This document shows, in pieces, positions 1 to 11,891 of a stretch of 64,000 bases of DNA. Under the pieces are notes generated by a model. That model was not told the origin of the DNA. It did no database searches and saw only the letters and a program-made list of their open reading frames with translations. The stretch's first letter is position 1. Each line of letters opens with the position of its first letter. The stretch is from Strongylocentrotus purpuratus (taxonomy: Eukaryota > Echinodermata > Echinoidea > Camarodonta > Strongylocentrotidae), in contig NW_022145605.1 of NCBI RefSeq assembly GCF_000002235.5, positions 38,511,141 through 38,575,140 of the forward strand, given 5' to 3'. Both the position numbers and the translations under genes were made by a program.

Positions 1-751
1 TCCAAGGCCATTATGATGATGTCACGATACACTTAATGGCCAAATGAGACATGAAATCATATCTCCGACTCATACTCTATCTAAATATGAAAACAAATTG
101 AAGGTCACGGTTCATTCAAAAGAGCTATAAGGGATTTTGTATAGGCATGTTTTTGCCCATATATGCTATGTATTAAAAGAGCTCGCGCGCACAGACATTT
201 ATCTTGAATTGACGCTCATCTTGTAATTAATGGTCATAAAGAGATAAAAATGGTATCAAATTCCTCGAAAAAATATGAAAAATATCATGCAAGAAAAAAA
301 AATGGCGATTCTATGTTTTGTAATGGTGTTACGCGCGAAAACGCGCGCGCATGTGCGTACGCGCGATTTTTTATAAAATGCTTAAAATGACCTGAAACGT
401 ATGCAAAATAAATTTTAGACGATTTTGAGCATTTTAAAATTTTGCGCGCGCACTGACGCGCGGACGGACGCGCATGTGCGCGTTTTTTTACCTGAAATTG
501 ACTGGACTGATATTGACCTTGATCATGATAAATATGAATGAGAAATAATATTTGGTTATGAAGATATGATCATGAGTTGATTTTCACAAAACGGCGCCTA
601 GATGACGTCATCAGTCAAGGTCAAGGTTGAAAACGTTATTTTGCTTTCTCTATATGCCTATACATATGTGTGCCAAATTTCAAAGCATTTGATTGAACCA
701 TTTCAAAGTGATCTTGCTCACAAAAAAGTGGTTCGAAATAAGACAAATAAA
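1..751. other. Intergenic, no gene; GC-alternating tracts
   Basis: I see no coding region. Between about 320 and 490 there are several short alternating purine-pyrimidine tracts (GCGCGCGC, GTGCGTACGCGC) separated by AT-rich DNA. Such tracts can adopt left-handed DNA, but here they may simply be part of a dispersed repeat. Confidence 0.6.
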
Positions 752-1001
752 TAATAAAGGCAATTTTAACAAAATTATAAGGTGGTCTGTATTAGATACA
801 GCCCACCTAATAAATAAATAAAGGCAATTCTAACGAAATTATAAGGTGGTCTGTACGTTATACAGCCCACCTGATAAATAAAGGCAATTCTAACGAAATT
901 ATAAGGTGGTCTGTACGTTATACAGCCCACCTGATAATAATAATAAAGGCAATTTTAACAAAATTATAAGGTGGTCTGTATTAGATACAGCCCACCTGAT
1001 A
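752..1001. repeat. Tandem repeat, four ~60-65 bp units, each with a hairpin
   Basis: Four consecutive units share an AATAAAGGCAATT(C/T)TAAC start, then AAATTATAAGGTGG and an imperfect palindrome AGGTGGTCTGTA...TACAGCCCACCT. Units 1 and 4 have a TTAG loop and units 2 and 3 a CGTT loop. The pattern 1-2-2-1 suggests local duplication of a pair rather than independent insertions. Confidence 0.85.
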
Positions 1002-2099
1002 ATAGTTAAAATGATATTAATAAGTGGCTTTGTATAGCACATTTTCCAAAAGATTCAAGCCGATGTTTCTTATTCAATCAACAAAATAACAAGAATAAAT
1101 TGTAGAGGTATGATTTCAGATATTTTTTGGAGAAGTCAAATAAACTATTATTTCTCAAGAATGCAGAGAGTTAAAGGGAGTGTGTCATGACGAGACTATG
1201 TGTCTGTCCCGTGGCCCTATCCGGGACCAATTGGGTATAAATACGACTACAGACGACGCGACCGCAGCATTCACGTGCGTGCAACATATGCGAAACCGAA
1301 GCGTGATGAGAACTTCGGTCTGTTTCGCGAACGCTAGCGCGCGCTGACCCAGTTAATCAAGTCCATTTGTTGACGTGCAGTTGTTCAAAAGGAGACGTAG
1401 ATGGCGTAAACCAGTATTTGCCAGACGTGGAGAAACGGATAGAAAGGGTTAGAATCCGGCTTCTTGTTAAAGGTCAATATCTGCTTTTAAAAAAGTAAAA
1501 TATAATCATCAGCATGTAGTGAAATACATGTAATTGGAACAACGGCAGCAAATGGTCATTTCATATAGAAGTATCTCTAACTTACTGGGGAAGTCCGGCC
1601 TGATGTTCCTTTTCTTGTGAGCCCCCTCCCCCCCCCCCCCCGGAAATTTGCTAGTTGTACCAACAACTTTAATCAACATTTAGTTATTTCTAAAGAGGGT
1701 TTCGATCCTACATGCACCCGGGATTTAATCATTGCAAATATGAAATATTAAAATATTAAAATATGATTATTTTTTTTCCCGGTAGGGCTAGTTCGTAGTT
1801 TAAGGTGCTTGCAATGTGTCATAATGCCATTCTCTTTATGCTCGTGACAGCTCAACTGAACCATCACCCGAATAACAAAGGGTGTGTATAGCCATCCTAC
1901 AGATCTATAAGATATATAAATTAAGGGCGGATGAGCTCACATTGAGCCAACGGCCAGCTACCATGGAAGAGTTTGGTACCTCACCATGCATATTACCATT
2001 GTCTGCAACATCATGAACAAGTACAAATAGAAAGAAAAACGAGATGCAAGCTTAACTGGTCCCCGAACCCTTAGTCCCGCTGTAAATAGCCTTCAGGAA
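1002..2099. other. Intergenic, no gene seen
   Basis: No coding region or RNA gene is recognisable. A C-rich tract lies near 1620-1640. The last 100 or so bases may be the 5' part of the LINE that follows. Confidence 0.5.
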
Positions 2100-2102
2100 G
2101 AG

Positions 2103-2998
2103 TTGCTGCCTTTTGCAAATAACGTACATTATAGTGACCAACCGAGCCCAAAGCCTTCGGGAAGATTAGGTTGTGATGATCTGTCCCTGAATACAAGAGG
2201 AAAGCGACTGCGCATTGCGACATGGAACGTTAGGACGTTGTATAAGGCAGGGAAATTAGATAACCTTATTCAGGAGGCTAATAGGTTGAAACTAGATATT
2301 GTAGGTATTGCGGAAACTAGGTGGACTGATAATGGATGCGTGAAGAGAGATGATTACTCCTTTATATACTCTGGAGGAGAAAAACGCCAACATGGTGTTG
2401 GAATGTTAATCAAGAAAAATCTCGAGAAACACATTCTGGGTTACAAGACATTAAATGAGAGAATGATGTTAATGAAGCTGAAAGCTAAACCGTTTAACCT
2501 AGCAGTAATTAAATTGTATGCTCTAACCAGCGATTACAGTGATGAACAAGTAGAACAATATTACGATCAAATAGATGAAATGCTAAAGCATTGTAAATCA
2601 ACAGAAGTTGTTAATATCGTGATAGGTGATTGGAATGCTAAAGTCGGAGAAGGTAAGGATGGAAAATTGTTGGACAATATGGACTAGGCCATCGTAATAA
2701 ACGGGGTGATCGACTTGTTCAGTTCTGTAAGGAACATGATCTAGTGATATCCAACACCTTTTATCAACAACATAAAAGAAGAACCTACACCTGGAAAAGC
2801 CCAGGAGATGTAAATAGAAATCAGATCGACTACATTTTAATAAAGAACAGATTCAAGAATTGTATCATGCAGGTAAAGACATGCCCAGGGGCTGACATAT
2901 ATTCTGATCACAACCCGGTGATTGCAGAAGTTGAAATAAAGCTAAAGAATACACCCTCAGAACAAAAAGAAACTCTCTTTCGGATGTCACAGCCCTAA
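2103..2998 (+). pseudogene. LINE endonuclease domain (RTE-like), frameshifted
   Basis: The first segment (2103-2687) contains ATWNVRTLYKAGKL, GIAETRWTDNG and IGDWNAKVG, which are the metal-binding and catalytic blocks of AP-type LINE endonucleases. Near 2680 the frame shifts. The second segment (to 2998) continues the same domain with KRRTYTWKSPG, NRNQIDYIL and the catalytic SDHNPV block. Between them the bridging sequence around GLGHRNKRGDRLVQFC is readable in the second frame. The domain is therefore complete in content but cannot be translated as one protein. Confidence 0.85.
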
Positions 2999-3027
2999 AT
3001 AAAACAGAGATAGCAGAAAAATACCTC

Positions 3028-4608
3028 ATGGAAGTTAGAAAAAGGTATAATTGTCTAGTCACAGAAGAAATAGAACAAACAAATAATGAAGTAAATGACA
3101 TTGAGAAACTAGAAGTTGAATGGAAATGCTTGAAAAAAAGCATTCAGCATGGAAATAAGACGCTACCAACTAAAAAGAAACCAGCAAAACAACCATGGAT
3201 GACAGAAAAGATTCTGAACTTGATGCAGGAGAGGCAAAAGCAAGTCAGAAACTCCAAATCATACAGAGACATCAATAAAGAAATTGATAATGAATGTAAA
3301 AGAGCAAAAGAAGCTCATAAATGTGTTAGAATTGAGCATTTCTCCAATGCAAACCAAACAAATAAAATGAACAGAGAAATCAAGCATTTTAAGAAGAAGA
3401 AAAACAAGGCAGCAAGCGGATGTATAAAGAACAAGGATGGAACATTTTCCCTCTTTGAAAAGGATGATATTAAACAAAGATGGGAAGAATATATCCAAGA
3501 CCTATTTGACGATGATAGAGGTCCAGAACTTCTAATCACTGACAACGAGGGTCCAAGTATACTTGAAACAGAAGTTAAACAAGCTCTGCATTCACTGGGA
3601 ACTTCTAAATCTGAAGGTCCAGATGGGATAACACGGGAAGAACTTGTGGCCTTAAAAGAATTTGGGATTGAACATTTGACTAGTATTTACGCCATTTTTT
3701 TTATTTGCGCCAATTCCAAAGAAGCCTAAGGCAAGTGTATGTGAAGATTTCCGGACAATTAGCCTTATGAGCCATGTAACCAAGTTGCTCTTAAAGATCA
3801 TTCTCAACAGAATAAAAATTCAAATTGACAATGAAGTAAGTAAGGAACTCTTTGATTTTAGACCTCAAAATGGTACTAGAGAAGCAATATTCTGTATGAG
3901 AATGATGACAGAAAGGTATATTGCAGTAAATAAAGAAATATATGTGTGCTTTATTGACTACTCTAAAGCATTCGACAAAATTCACCACGACAAATTGATT
4001 GAAAGCTTACAAAAAATTATGTAGATGGTAAGAACACACGTCTCTTATCTAGTACATCGAGTACATCAGGGGTGCGTAATGTCCCCATCTTTGTTCAACT
4101 TGTGCACAGAGTTGGTATTCAGGGAAATTTCAGATATGAAAGGTGTTAGTATTGGGGGTGTACATATTAATAATTTACGTTATGCTGATGACACTGTACT
4201 TTGCGCAGAGAATGGAGGAGATTTACAACATGTATTGTAAAAGTCAAAAGTGAAGAGTTTGGTCTAAGCATGAATGTCAAGAAAACTAAGTCAATGATTG
4301 TTAGTAGAACAGAGAATAAGCCTAGAATATGTTTGAAACTCGATGGACATATCATTGAGCAAGTCAGTAATTACATCTACTTAGGACAAAGTATCACAGA
4401 TGATGCCAGATGCGAAGCAGAAATAAAAAGAAGAATAGAAATTGCTCGGAATACAGTTTTGGCAATGAAAGAATTATTTACAAATAGAAAGGTGAAATTT
4501 GCGCTTAGGTTGAGACTAGTAAACTGTTATGTATGGTCTGTCCTATTGTATGGAGCAGAAACATGGACAATAAGCAAGAACATGGGAAATAGAATAACAT
4601 CTTTTTAA
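3028..4608 (+). pseudogene. LINE reverse transcriptase (RTE-like), broken
   Basis: A basic linker (3028-3500) leads into the RT. The finger/palm blocks are visible: SEGPDGITREELVAL (about 3605-3655), ISLMSHVTKLLLKIIL (3760s), the first catalytic Asp in CFIDYSKAFDKIHHDKL (about 3950-4000), HQGCVMSPSLFNLCTEL (4060-4110), and the active-site LRYADDTVLCAEN (4175-4215). Thumb sequence follows with NVKKTKSMIVSR and LLYGAETWTISKN. At least three frame changes are present, and a stop with missing residues lies at 4022-4030 between the first catalytic block and the QG block, pointing to a small internal deletion. Nothing suggests current activity. Confidence 0.85.
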
Positions 4609-4968
4609 ATGTGGAGCTACAGAAGAATGATGAAAATGTCCTGGAAACGAATGAAAACCAACAAAGAGATATTGCACATGGCAGGGCGTAAACATATTGC
4701 ACTAGTAGGACTAGTAAAAGAAAAAAAATCAAATACTTTGGTCATGTTAAAAGGCACCAAAGCCTCTTAAGGATGTATTGGAAGGAAGAGTGGAAGGAAG
4801 TAGACCTAGAGGGAGACCCAGAATCAACTAGGAAGAGAATGTCAAGAACTGGAGTGGACTAAAACTGCAAGAGTGCACCAGCATGGCAGAAGATAGAGTG
4901 AAATGGAGAGATGTTGCAATCAACCTCCGAACCGGGAGAAGATACTAAGATAGATAGATAAATATGAA

Positions 4969-6341
4969 ACTAGGGGACACAGATAATGTACATGTCAACT
5001 AATTTTCTGTACGCAGCAAATAAAAAAGACCTCATTTTAGTAAGTATTTGTGTGTGTTTTTCGGATTCTTTGCAAATCGCTCATTCTGCCTTCAAAATTG
5101 AGCACAAACGTACCCTAAGTTACGCTAGACCAAATCACATCTTCTGTGATGCCGACTTGATTTCCCATTGCCTTTAATGTGGAACAAAGTCTATGGATGA
5201 GCTTCTCTCCTCAATCGGTGTGACTTGTGAGATACCTTTTCTGTTCTGCTCAAAAGTGATCAGGTGTGCAGATCAACCAGTGCACATAAACAAAGGATGC
5301 CAAATGTATATGTAATAACACAAATATCGTTACGCACAGTTGCATAAATCATTTCAAAATATGTACATGTCATTCGGTAATGTTTGCACTATGCTAACAA
5401 ATGAAGGCCTAGTTTCGAAATTGGTAATTTAATACTTTGTATAGGGGTTTTATTTCCTACTATTCTAAGAAAGTAACATTTGTGTATTGTAACAAACGTG
5501 CATGTATACAGTTTACACATAGCCTATGGAGAACAGAGTCACACACAATCACATGATATTAGCAATTTAATCTACATGTAAACGTGTTGAGGTGAAGAGC
5601 ATACATGTTTTTATAGTTAGTATATGTATTTTCAAATTTCGGATATACATGTAACTTTAATTTAGGTTTAGGCTTAGCTATATGGCCACGAGAACTTATT
5701 GGGTAAATTAATGAACTGTTGAAGGACCAAATGTCAGCTTCTTCGTTCTGTTGGGAAATGTCACAATTCTGTAACTAGCCAAAATCTTGTCATTTCAAAA
5801 GCAGTTTCTTACTTTGACTTTTTCATTTCGATGAATAATTTCGGTACAGAATGATAATAATTCTTGAGGGATTAAGATGTTGAAGTTTAATACGCGCTCT
5901 ATTATTAATCAGTGGAGAAATTTCAAACAAGATGAATACGGACTGACTAAAAAGTCTTTAAAACTTCATTGCTGATTTCTTTTATATCCTTGTTTTCCAA
6001 CCCCTAACTATCCCCTTTATAACAGTCTTAGTCGATAGAAAGTATATATTTCTCAAGTGGTCATATTCGAACTCGATGAGTTACTCTGAGGACATTGTGC
6101 TACTTTTTATCAAATTGTATTTTACCCTGCATTTCAAAGGATGCATTTCCTTATATGCATGTCTGGGGATTTTCCTACACCTACACTTTATACGTTTAAT
6201 GGGAAATTTAGATGAAGACGATTGAGAACATTTTGTTTTAATAAATAGCAATGTTTTCAATGCAGCAAACACACACAAACAAACGCACCCAGACACGCAA
6301 ACCCTTTCTCCGCCACACATTTGAGGATTTCACCCTCTTAA
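4969..6341. other. Intergenic, no gene seen
   Basis: Mostly AT-rich single-copy-looking sequence. There are only short open frames without recognisable domains and no clear repeat structure. Confidence 0.5.
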
Positions 6342-6653
6342 AGCAGGGCTCCCACTTAGCCGAGTTGGAGTCTTGAGTTGTGTCGAGCTGGCGCGAACTT
6401 GAACTCGTGTAAATTCGCGTGAACTCGCTTGAAATTTACTAATTTGTATGGTATTTGCATGAATTATGATACGACGCATTATCGAGTTTCCTACGTTTGA
6501 TGTACGAGTCACGCGAGCTCGGTATGAGTTGCGATGACTTGTATACGACTTGTACCGATCTACCAACGAGTTATCAAGATCTTCTAACCAGTGATAAGAG
6601 TTTTCAACGATTCATATGCGATCAATTAGGGGCGGGAAATGCATCATTTTGGC

Positions 6654-7670
6654 CAGGGGCGGCCAAACAACTTCCAAAGTTGGAGAGGGATGGGGGCACT
6701 AAGAAAAAAGGCACCTTCAAAGGGAAATCTCAAAGCGAAAATATACAATGTTTTAGACATTGGTATATACCCTTACATGGTGATTACATTATCAGGGATG
6801 ATGTCAATATTTGTTTCACTTCAACCACAGTACAAGATATTGTTTAAGCATCATACTTAGCAGTTGAGTGTGATTGTCCTCAAATTTATTTGCGACCGAG
6901 CGAATGGAGCGAGGAATTAAAAAAAAAAAAGATTTGTGAGGTCGCAGTGTGAAAAATTACATCTTATAAAAAGCAAAAACAACAATCCTGATGGGGTTAT
7001 ATGCAGATTTTTGTTATAACGGAGGACTGAAAGACCTTTGATAAGTAACATAAGTATATCATCTATAAACGCGAGCGAGCTGTTAGTCGCTTGAAATTAG
7101 GGGCGCGTTTGATGATGAGAGGCAAAGGGGACACTTATCAAAAAAGAAAAGGAGCTCATTTTAAAGTACAAAGAGAAATTATCAGAGGTGAAAATGGGGC
7201 ACTTCTTACACCTTCTAAAAGAGGCACTCACCAGGGATGAAAAAAAGGCATTTATGAAAATAGGAAATGGGCATTTATAAGAGGTGAAAAGGGGCATTTA
7301 TAAAAAGAGGATAGGTCCCTTATTAGAGAGGGAAAAGGGAACATGTGAAATATAAGGTGCGCGTATCCCAGTTAAAAAGGGGTAGTTATTAACAGGGGAA
7401 GGGGCACTTCTTACAAAGGAAAAGGGGCACTTATTGCAAAGGAAAATGTGAACTTGTCGAAGGAAAAGGGGCACTTGTCAAAATAAAAGGGCACTTTTAA
7501 GAGGTGAAAAGGGGTAGGGGCACTTCTAAAAATTAATAGGGGTATAGTCAAAGATAAAAAGGGCACTTTCCTATGTAAAAAGGGGCACATTTCGAGTACT
7601 TGAAAAAGTGGGGGCACTGTACCCCCTGCATCCCTCCCTGCTCTACTGCCCCCGGAGAGGGCTGCCTCTG
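6654..7670. mobile_element. hAT-like non-autonomous element nested in the 6342-8285 transposon
   Basis: The ends are CAGGGGCGGCC on the left and GGGCTGCCTCTG on the right, imperfect inverted repeats starting with the CAG(G/A)G typical of hAT transposons. The insertion is flanked on both sides by the same 8-bp sequence ATTTTGGC (6646-6653 and 7671-7678), the target duplication length of hAT elements. The interior carries no transposase but a degenerate minisatellite built on AAAAGGGGCAC. A relative in opposite orientation lies at 20059-21140: both share the terminal block, the G/C-rich tract, the minisatellite and a distal block around GCGCCCCTAATTTCAAGCG. Confidence 0.88.
7095..7620. repeat. 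Degenerate minisatellite, core AAAAGGGGCACTT
   Basis: At least 15 variably spaced (about 20-35 bp) copies of a core reading AAAAGGGGCAC(T/A)T separated by A-rich spacers. Open frames that cross it are low-complexity artefacts. Confidence 0.85.
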
Positions 7671-8285
7671 ATTTTGGCGCTCTCCAAAATAAAGATGGAT
7701 GCCAGAAGCATATTTGCTCGATATGCTGGAGGAAGAACAGGCCTTGATCCTCTGCACAATTGTAGGCCAGCTGACGTATCGCGGTGCGCTCGTCATGCTC
7801 GTTATGCTCGCCCTGCACTCTGCTCATGCTCATACGAAACTCGCCGTAAGTCCCCGTACTCGATCTAAACTCACGTTAATATCGCAGAAAACTCGGCATG
7901 ACACACAGCACGATCGTCGTGCTCGTACTCCACTCTTGGAAACTCGAATAGCACTCGCGTATACTTGAAGGTGACGAGTTGCTATGAGTTATGAAGAGTG
8001 CAGTGCAAGCTTGTTACGAGTAATGCGAGTATATTATGAGTGTAAGCAAGTTCACCTCGAGTTACAACGAGTCAGTGAAAATTTTGAACATGTTCAAAAT
8101 TCTGGAACTGCTCGCGACTTCGAGGAGAGCCGTGGAATATTGTAAACAGTTACACCGAGCCATACCGAGTTATCCCGAGTTATACAAGAAGAGCTATTCG
8201 CGAGTATTGCGAGTGCCTCTTTGAGGTAACTCATCACAACTCGTCATAACTCGCCAATACAACTCGGCTAAGTGGGAGCCCTGCT

Positions 8286-8925
8286 TAAGCTTTTTTAAAT
8301 CCTAGTTTCCTTTTATGAAACGGGCCAACCCACATATCCTCCAACACACAAATCCATGAGTCACTCGTGTTTATGACGCTCATAGAGACAATCAGAGGCT
8401 CAATGTAAAAACAGATGCTCATACAAAAACACCTTTGTGAACATCGCATTTGGACTCGTTTTCTCTGTTCGATATGTATCAAGATCAATCACCCTTGACG
8501 TTTCATAGTTCCTCTTATATTAACCGCGTTTGACCTCGTTCGTGGGAATGAACTGTGAAACCAATGCAAAAATATATTGCTATTCAATCACATTGTAGAA
8601 GAGGAAGAGGGTAACTAAAAAACATCGCTCATTTTCACCTCTATAGTTCCTCTTAAGGATAGGACACTGTTTTCAAGATCAAATTTGTGACTCAATCAGA
8701 AAAATACATTAAGTTTCGGTCCTCGATGTTTCCCGGTTAGATTAAAACTCCGAAAGAAAATAATTTTAATTACCATTGGTTTATGTTCTTTTCTTTTACA
8801 GCATGTTACATCCGTATCTTAGAAGCCCATCACCCACAACTTATCTTTTTGAAAATGTATGATGTCGCGCATTGATGACCAAATGTTCTTTATCAGCTTT
8901 TCAATTACTGAGCACTAGTAATTTA
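8286..8925. other. Intergenic, no gene seen
   Basis: No supported coding region, RNA gene or repeat structure was recognised here. Confidence 0.45.
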
Positions 8926-9140
8926 AGGTAGTGTACAAATATACACTGCCTTGAGAGGTTCTGGTTAAAAAGCCCCAGTGTCCTACTTGAAGCTACTTGC
9001 TCCCTCTTTTTAGAAAACCTCCCAATCGGTGCCTGTTGGTCCCCCGTGATCCTCTTTTTCTTATGTTAGTTGAGAGCTGAGTTAATGAGATAGCCACCTG
9101 CCAGTGACATCGCTGTGTGGTTTAATCCCTTCTGGCCCAG
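8926..9140. repeat. Dispersed repeat also present downstream of GULO
   Basis: The stretch containing CAATCGGTGCCTGTTGGTCC, GAGAGCTGAGTTAATGAGAT and AGCCACCTG recurs at about 41715-41890 and 43330-43505 in the same orientation. Flanking sequences differ, so it is a dispersed family. I could not define its ends or class. Confidence 0.7.
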
Positions 9141-9219
9141 TAGTATTGACGGTCTTAAACTATGCACTATGACTCCAATAGTAATATTTGCTGAGGGGCG
9201 CAGCCCGAAGCAAATAATC

Positions 9220-9540
9220 CTTTTTGAGTTACCGAGGCCCATAGTTCTAACCAGTAACTCGAAAAGAAGGCATAGTATATTTGTTTTATATCCTGCTTCA
9301 CAAATTTATTTACTCCAAAAAAAATTACCATTTAGAACTTAAAAATCACAATTTTTTGTTTAAACGATTAAAAATAAGAAAAAATTATTTAATTAAGATT
9401 TGAAGAAAAAAAGGAATTTCAATTCCCGAATAGTACTCCCAAATAGTATTTTTTTCAGAGCAACCCTAAAATAGTTGAAATATTTCTGGGCATGTGACGA
9501 GCTCTCAACCAATCAAAATCCAATAAATTGTTGATGCAGG
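9220..9540. repeat. Dispersed repeat, inverted relative at 39020-39190
   Basis: Reading the minus strand, the motif GATTGGTTGAGAGCTCGTCA, then TACTATTTTAGGGTT and AATACTATTTGGGAGTACTA, matches the plus strand at 39060-39165 almost base for base. Both copies are AT-rich and lack coding capacity. They look like two insertions of one short element in opposite orientations. Confidence 0.7.
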
Positions 9541-9753
9541 ATATCATAGATAATAGCAAAGTTAATAGTCACAATGATTATAACTATATATAAATGTCAC
9601 TTTCCATATTGTGATTACTATCCTTATTACAAAAATTGCGCAGTAGCGGATGAACAATAACGATAATTATTTTTGTTACGATTGTTGGTAAACATGTTTG
9701 CATTTTATCAAGTTAACAGATAATATGTGTAGCAATATAGACTTCGGAAACTG

Positions 9754-9981
9754 TTGCTGCAAAACAAGAAAAAACTCAAAGGAAACAAAACTGGGTACAG
9801 CATCTTCGAAGACCTAACAGCTGCAAACAGATCTATTCTGTGGGAGGCCCAAAAAGCTAGCTGGAAACCTGAAAACAAGATAGGGTCGGCATGGTCAATG
9901 GATGGACGCTTACTTGTATCCATCAAAACTGCTGACAATAAAACTATGAAGAAGCGGATTTTTTTCCGTGAAAGACATTGA
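9754..9981 (+). pseudogene. LINE ORF1 C-terminal domain remnant
   Basis: The 75-residue open frame reads KLKGNKTGYSIFEDLTAANR, then a Trp-containing segment and GSAWSMDGRLLVSIKT. This pattern (a short SIFEDLT helix followed by a W-S-x-x-G-(K/R) strand) is the conserved C-terminal block of ORF1-type proteins that precede CR1/L1-group reverse transcriptases. It lies 0.3 kb upstream of the ORF2 start, as expected for a two-ORF LINE. The N-terminal coiled-coil part is not seen, so the copy is probably 5' truncated. Confidence 0.6.
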
Positions 9982-10305
9982 AAACATATGAAAACTGATG
10001 AAATGATGAAGAACGTCTTATTCTACCTGCATGAAGATAATGTACAAGTCTTTCTTGAAGTTACCTATTTGATATTTTGAAATAAGACATGTCATCAATA
10101 TTTTCCAATATTTTATGTAATTCTAATTTTTTTCTATTTTGAATTACATCCTATAATGACCTATTCCTCTCACTTTGAGTTAATTGTATTTCTTTTGTCA
10201 TTATATTTCTGTGTTAACTTGCTATATCTGCTATTTTGTAATTTGTATCTTTTTATCTGTGCATGAATGTGTGCATGAAGTGTGATTGTGTGCTGTTGAA
10301 ACTGT

Positions 10306-11752
10306 ATGGATATATCTCGGCATGTATTTCCTTTCAATCAAGTAAATGATGTAGAGTTTAAATGTATGTTTTCTGAAGTGCAATATGATATTACTAATAA
10401 TGATATGAACTTTGATATGTTTTCAACAAGACTTGATACAAATGAAAATGGGTCGCTTAATGATATTGATCCAGATGATAATTTTTTCACATCTAATAAT
10501 ACTGGCTACCTGTTGATTTTAATGTGAACCAAGATTTAACTAATAACTATAAACATAAATTTAGCATTCTCCACTTTAGTTCTAGAAGTTTGAATAAAAA
10601 ATTTGACGCTATTGATCAGTTTATTAGTCAACTTAACTTGAAATTTTCTATATATGATTTTAGTGAAACCTGATTCACGATAACACAATGTTATTACTTA
10701 ATAGGGATGGTTACACATTTTATCATAATGACAGACGAGGTAGGAGAGGTGGAGGGGTTGCACTCCTGGTTAATGATTTATTTGATGCTAAAGCTCGAGA
10801 TGATATTTATTTACCTGAAACTCTCTGTGAATATTTTTTTATTGAAATCATATTGGATAATAGTAAAAACATCGTTGTTGGTATAATTTACAGAGACCTT
10901 AATAAACCCATTTGTGATTTCAATGAGATAATGAATGCTTGTCTTGAAAAAATATCTTTAGAAAATAAATCAGTTTATATAATGGGAGATTATAACATTG
11001 ATCTACTTAAATATAATTCGCTTCAATGCATTGATGATTTTGTAAATATTATGTATAACAACTCATTTCGCCCATTAATTGACAAACCTACAAGAATATG
11101 TAAAAAGTCTGTCACTTTGATCGATAATATCTTGACAAATGTAGTCACTAAAGATATTCACTCTGGTATTTTCTATAGTGATATAACAGACCATCTACCT
11201 ATTTTCCAAATAACCAACCTCTCTATTAGTCCTTGTCATAGACCATCTTCATTTTTCCACATAAGGAAAACGGATCCTCTAAGTTTGAGTTCATTTCAGA
11301 GGGATTTATCTGTTTTAGAATGGAATGAAGTATTTTTTTCTTGTGATGTAGATGAGGCCTATAATTCATTTTTAAACGCATTTAAAACTGTATATGATCA
11401 TAACTTTGTTGTTCGTAAAGTGAAGAAAAGAAAACTGCCACGAAAACCTTGGATCACCCCTTCGCTGTTAAAAAAGATTAATAAAAAGTATAGATTATAT
11501 AAAACATTTTGTAAGAAAAGAAACGACAGCAATGAATGTAAATATAAACAATTTAGAAATAAATTAAACTCAATCCTACAGTCTGTAAGAAAAAAATATT
11601 TGTGTGATTTATTACAGAAGGATAGGAATAATATGTCTAAAACTTGGGAAGTTATTAATGATTTATTAGGAAAGAGAAGAAAATGTCAATATCCTAATTA
11701 TTTTCTTAAAGATAAGGACAAGCTAACTGATCGTCTATTGATTGTAAATTAA
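10306..11752 (+). pseudogene. LINE ORF2 N-terminus and AP endonuclease
   Basis: ORF2 begins near 10306 (MDISRHVFPFNQVND...). Recognisable blocks are FSSRSLNKKFDAIDQFISQL (about 10580, different frame), DRRGRRGGGVALLVN (10727-10770), YIMGDYNIDLLKY (the endonuclease GD-x-N block, about 10975), NILTNV and SDITDHLPIF (catalytic D-H block, about 11180). From 11420 on, a basic linker (KVKKRKLPRKPWITPSLLKK) leads towards the RT. An in-frame stop sits in the SET* segment near 10670 and the frame changes there. Confidence 0.82.
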
Positions 11753-11891
11753 TTTAATTCTTATTTTTCTAGTATTGCTACAAAAATAAAATCTGAACAT
11801 ATTCAGAAACCGAAACGCAATTTTAGTTCATTTTTACGAGATCCTTGTAGAAAAATCAATATTCTTTCATCCTACCAATGTAACAGAAGTT

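Larger units (their letters stand above)
2100..4968 (+). mobile_element. RTE-like LINE retrotransposon, decayed
   Basis: The element carries an apurinic/apyrimidinic-type endonuclease followed by a reverse transcriptase (RT) on the plus strand, with the motif spellings usual for RTE/BovB-type elements that are often misannotated as craniofacial development protein 2. The coding region is split over at least five frame segments (2103-2687, 2744-2998, 3028-3729, 3767-4240, 4201-4608), so it is broken. The 3' end is a short microsatellite, AGATAGATAGATAAAT, at about 4950-4965. RTE elements characteristically end in such a repeat rather than in poly(A). The 5' end is not sharply defined and no target duplication is visible. 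Confidence 0.85.
6342..8285. mobile_element. DNA transposon with 26-bp perfect terminal inverted repeats (non-autonomous)
   Basis: The left end AGCAGGGCTCCCACTTAGCC (continuing for six more matching bases) is exactly inverted at the right end, finishing at 8285. A TAA trinucleotide directly flanks both ends (6339-6341 and 8286-8288). That would fit the 3-bp target duplication of PIF/Harbinger elements, although the CAGGG start resembles hAT ends; no matching 8-bp duplication is present. The interior is full of short degenerate direct and inverted ACTCG/CGAGT motifs and codes for no transposase. The inner 1,017 bp (6654-7670) is a separate, later insertion, so the original element was about 0.93 kb. 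Confidence 0.85.

Noticed and set aside
6497-6860. Open frames crossing 6654
   Set aside because: They span the junction between two transposons and include their terminal repeats; no independent coding evidence.
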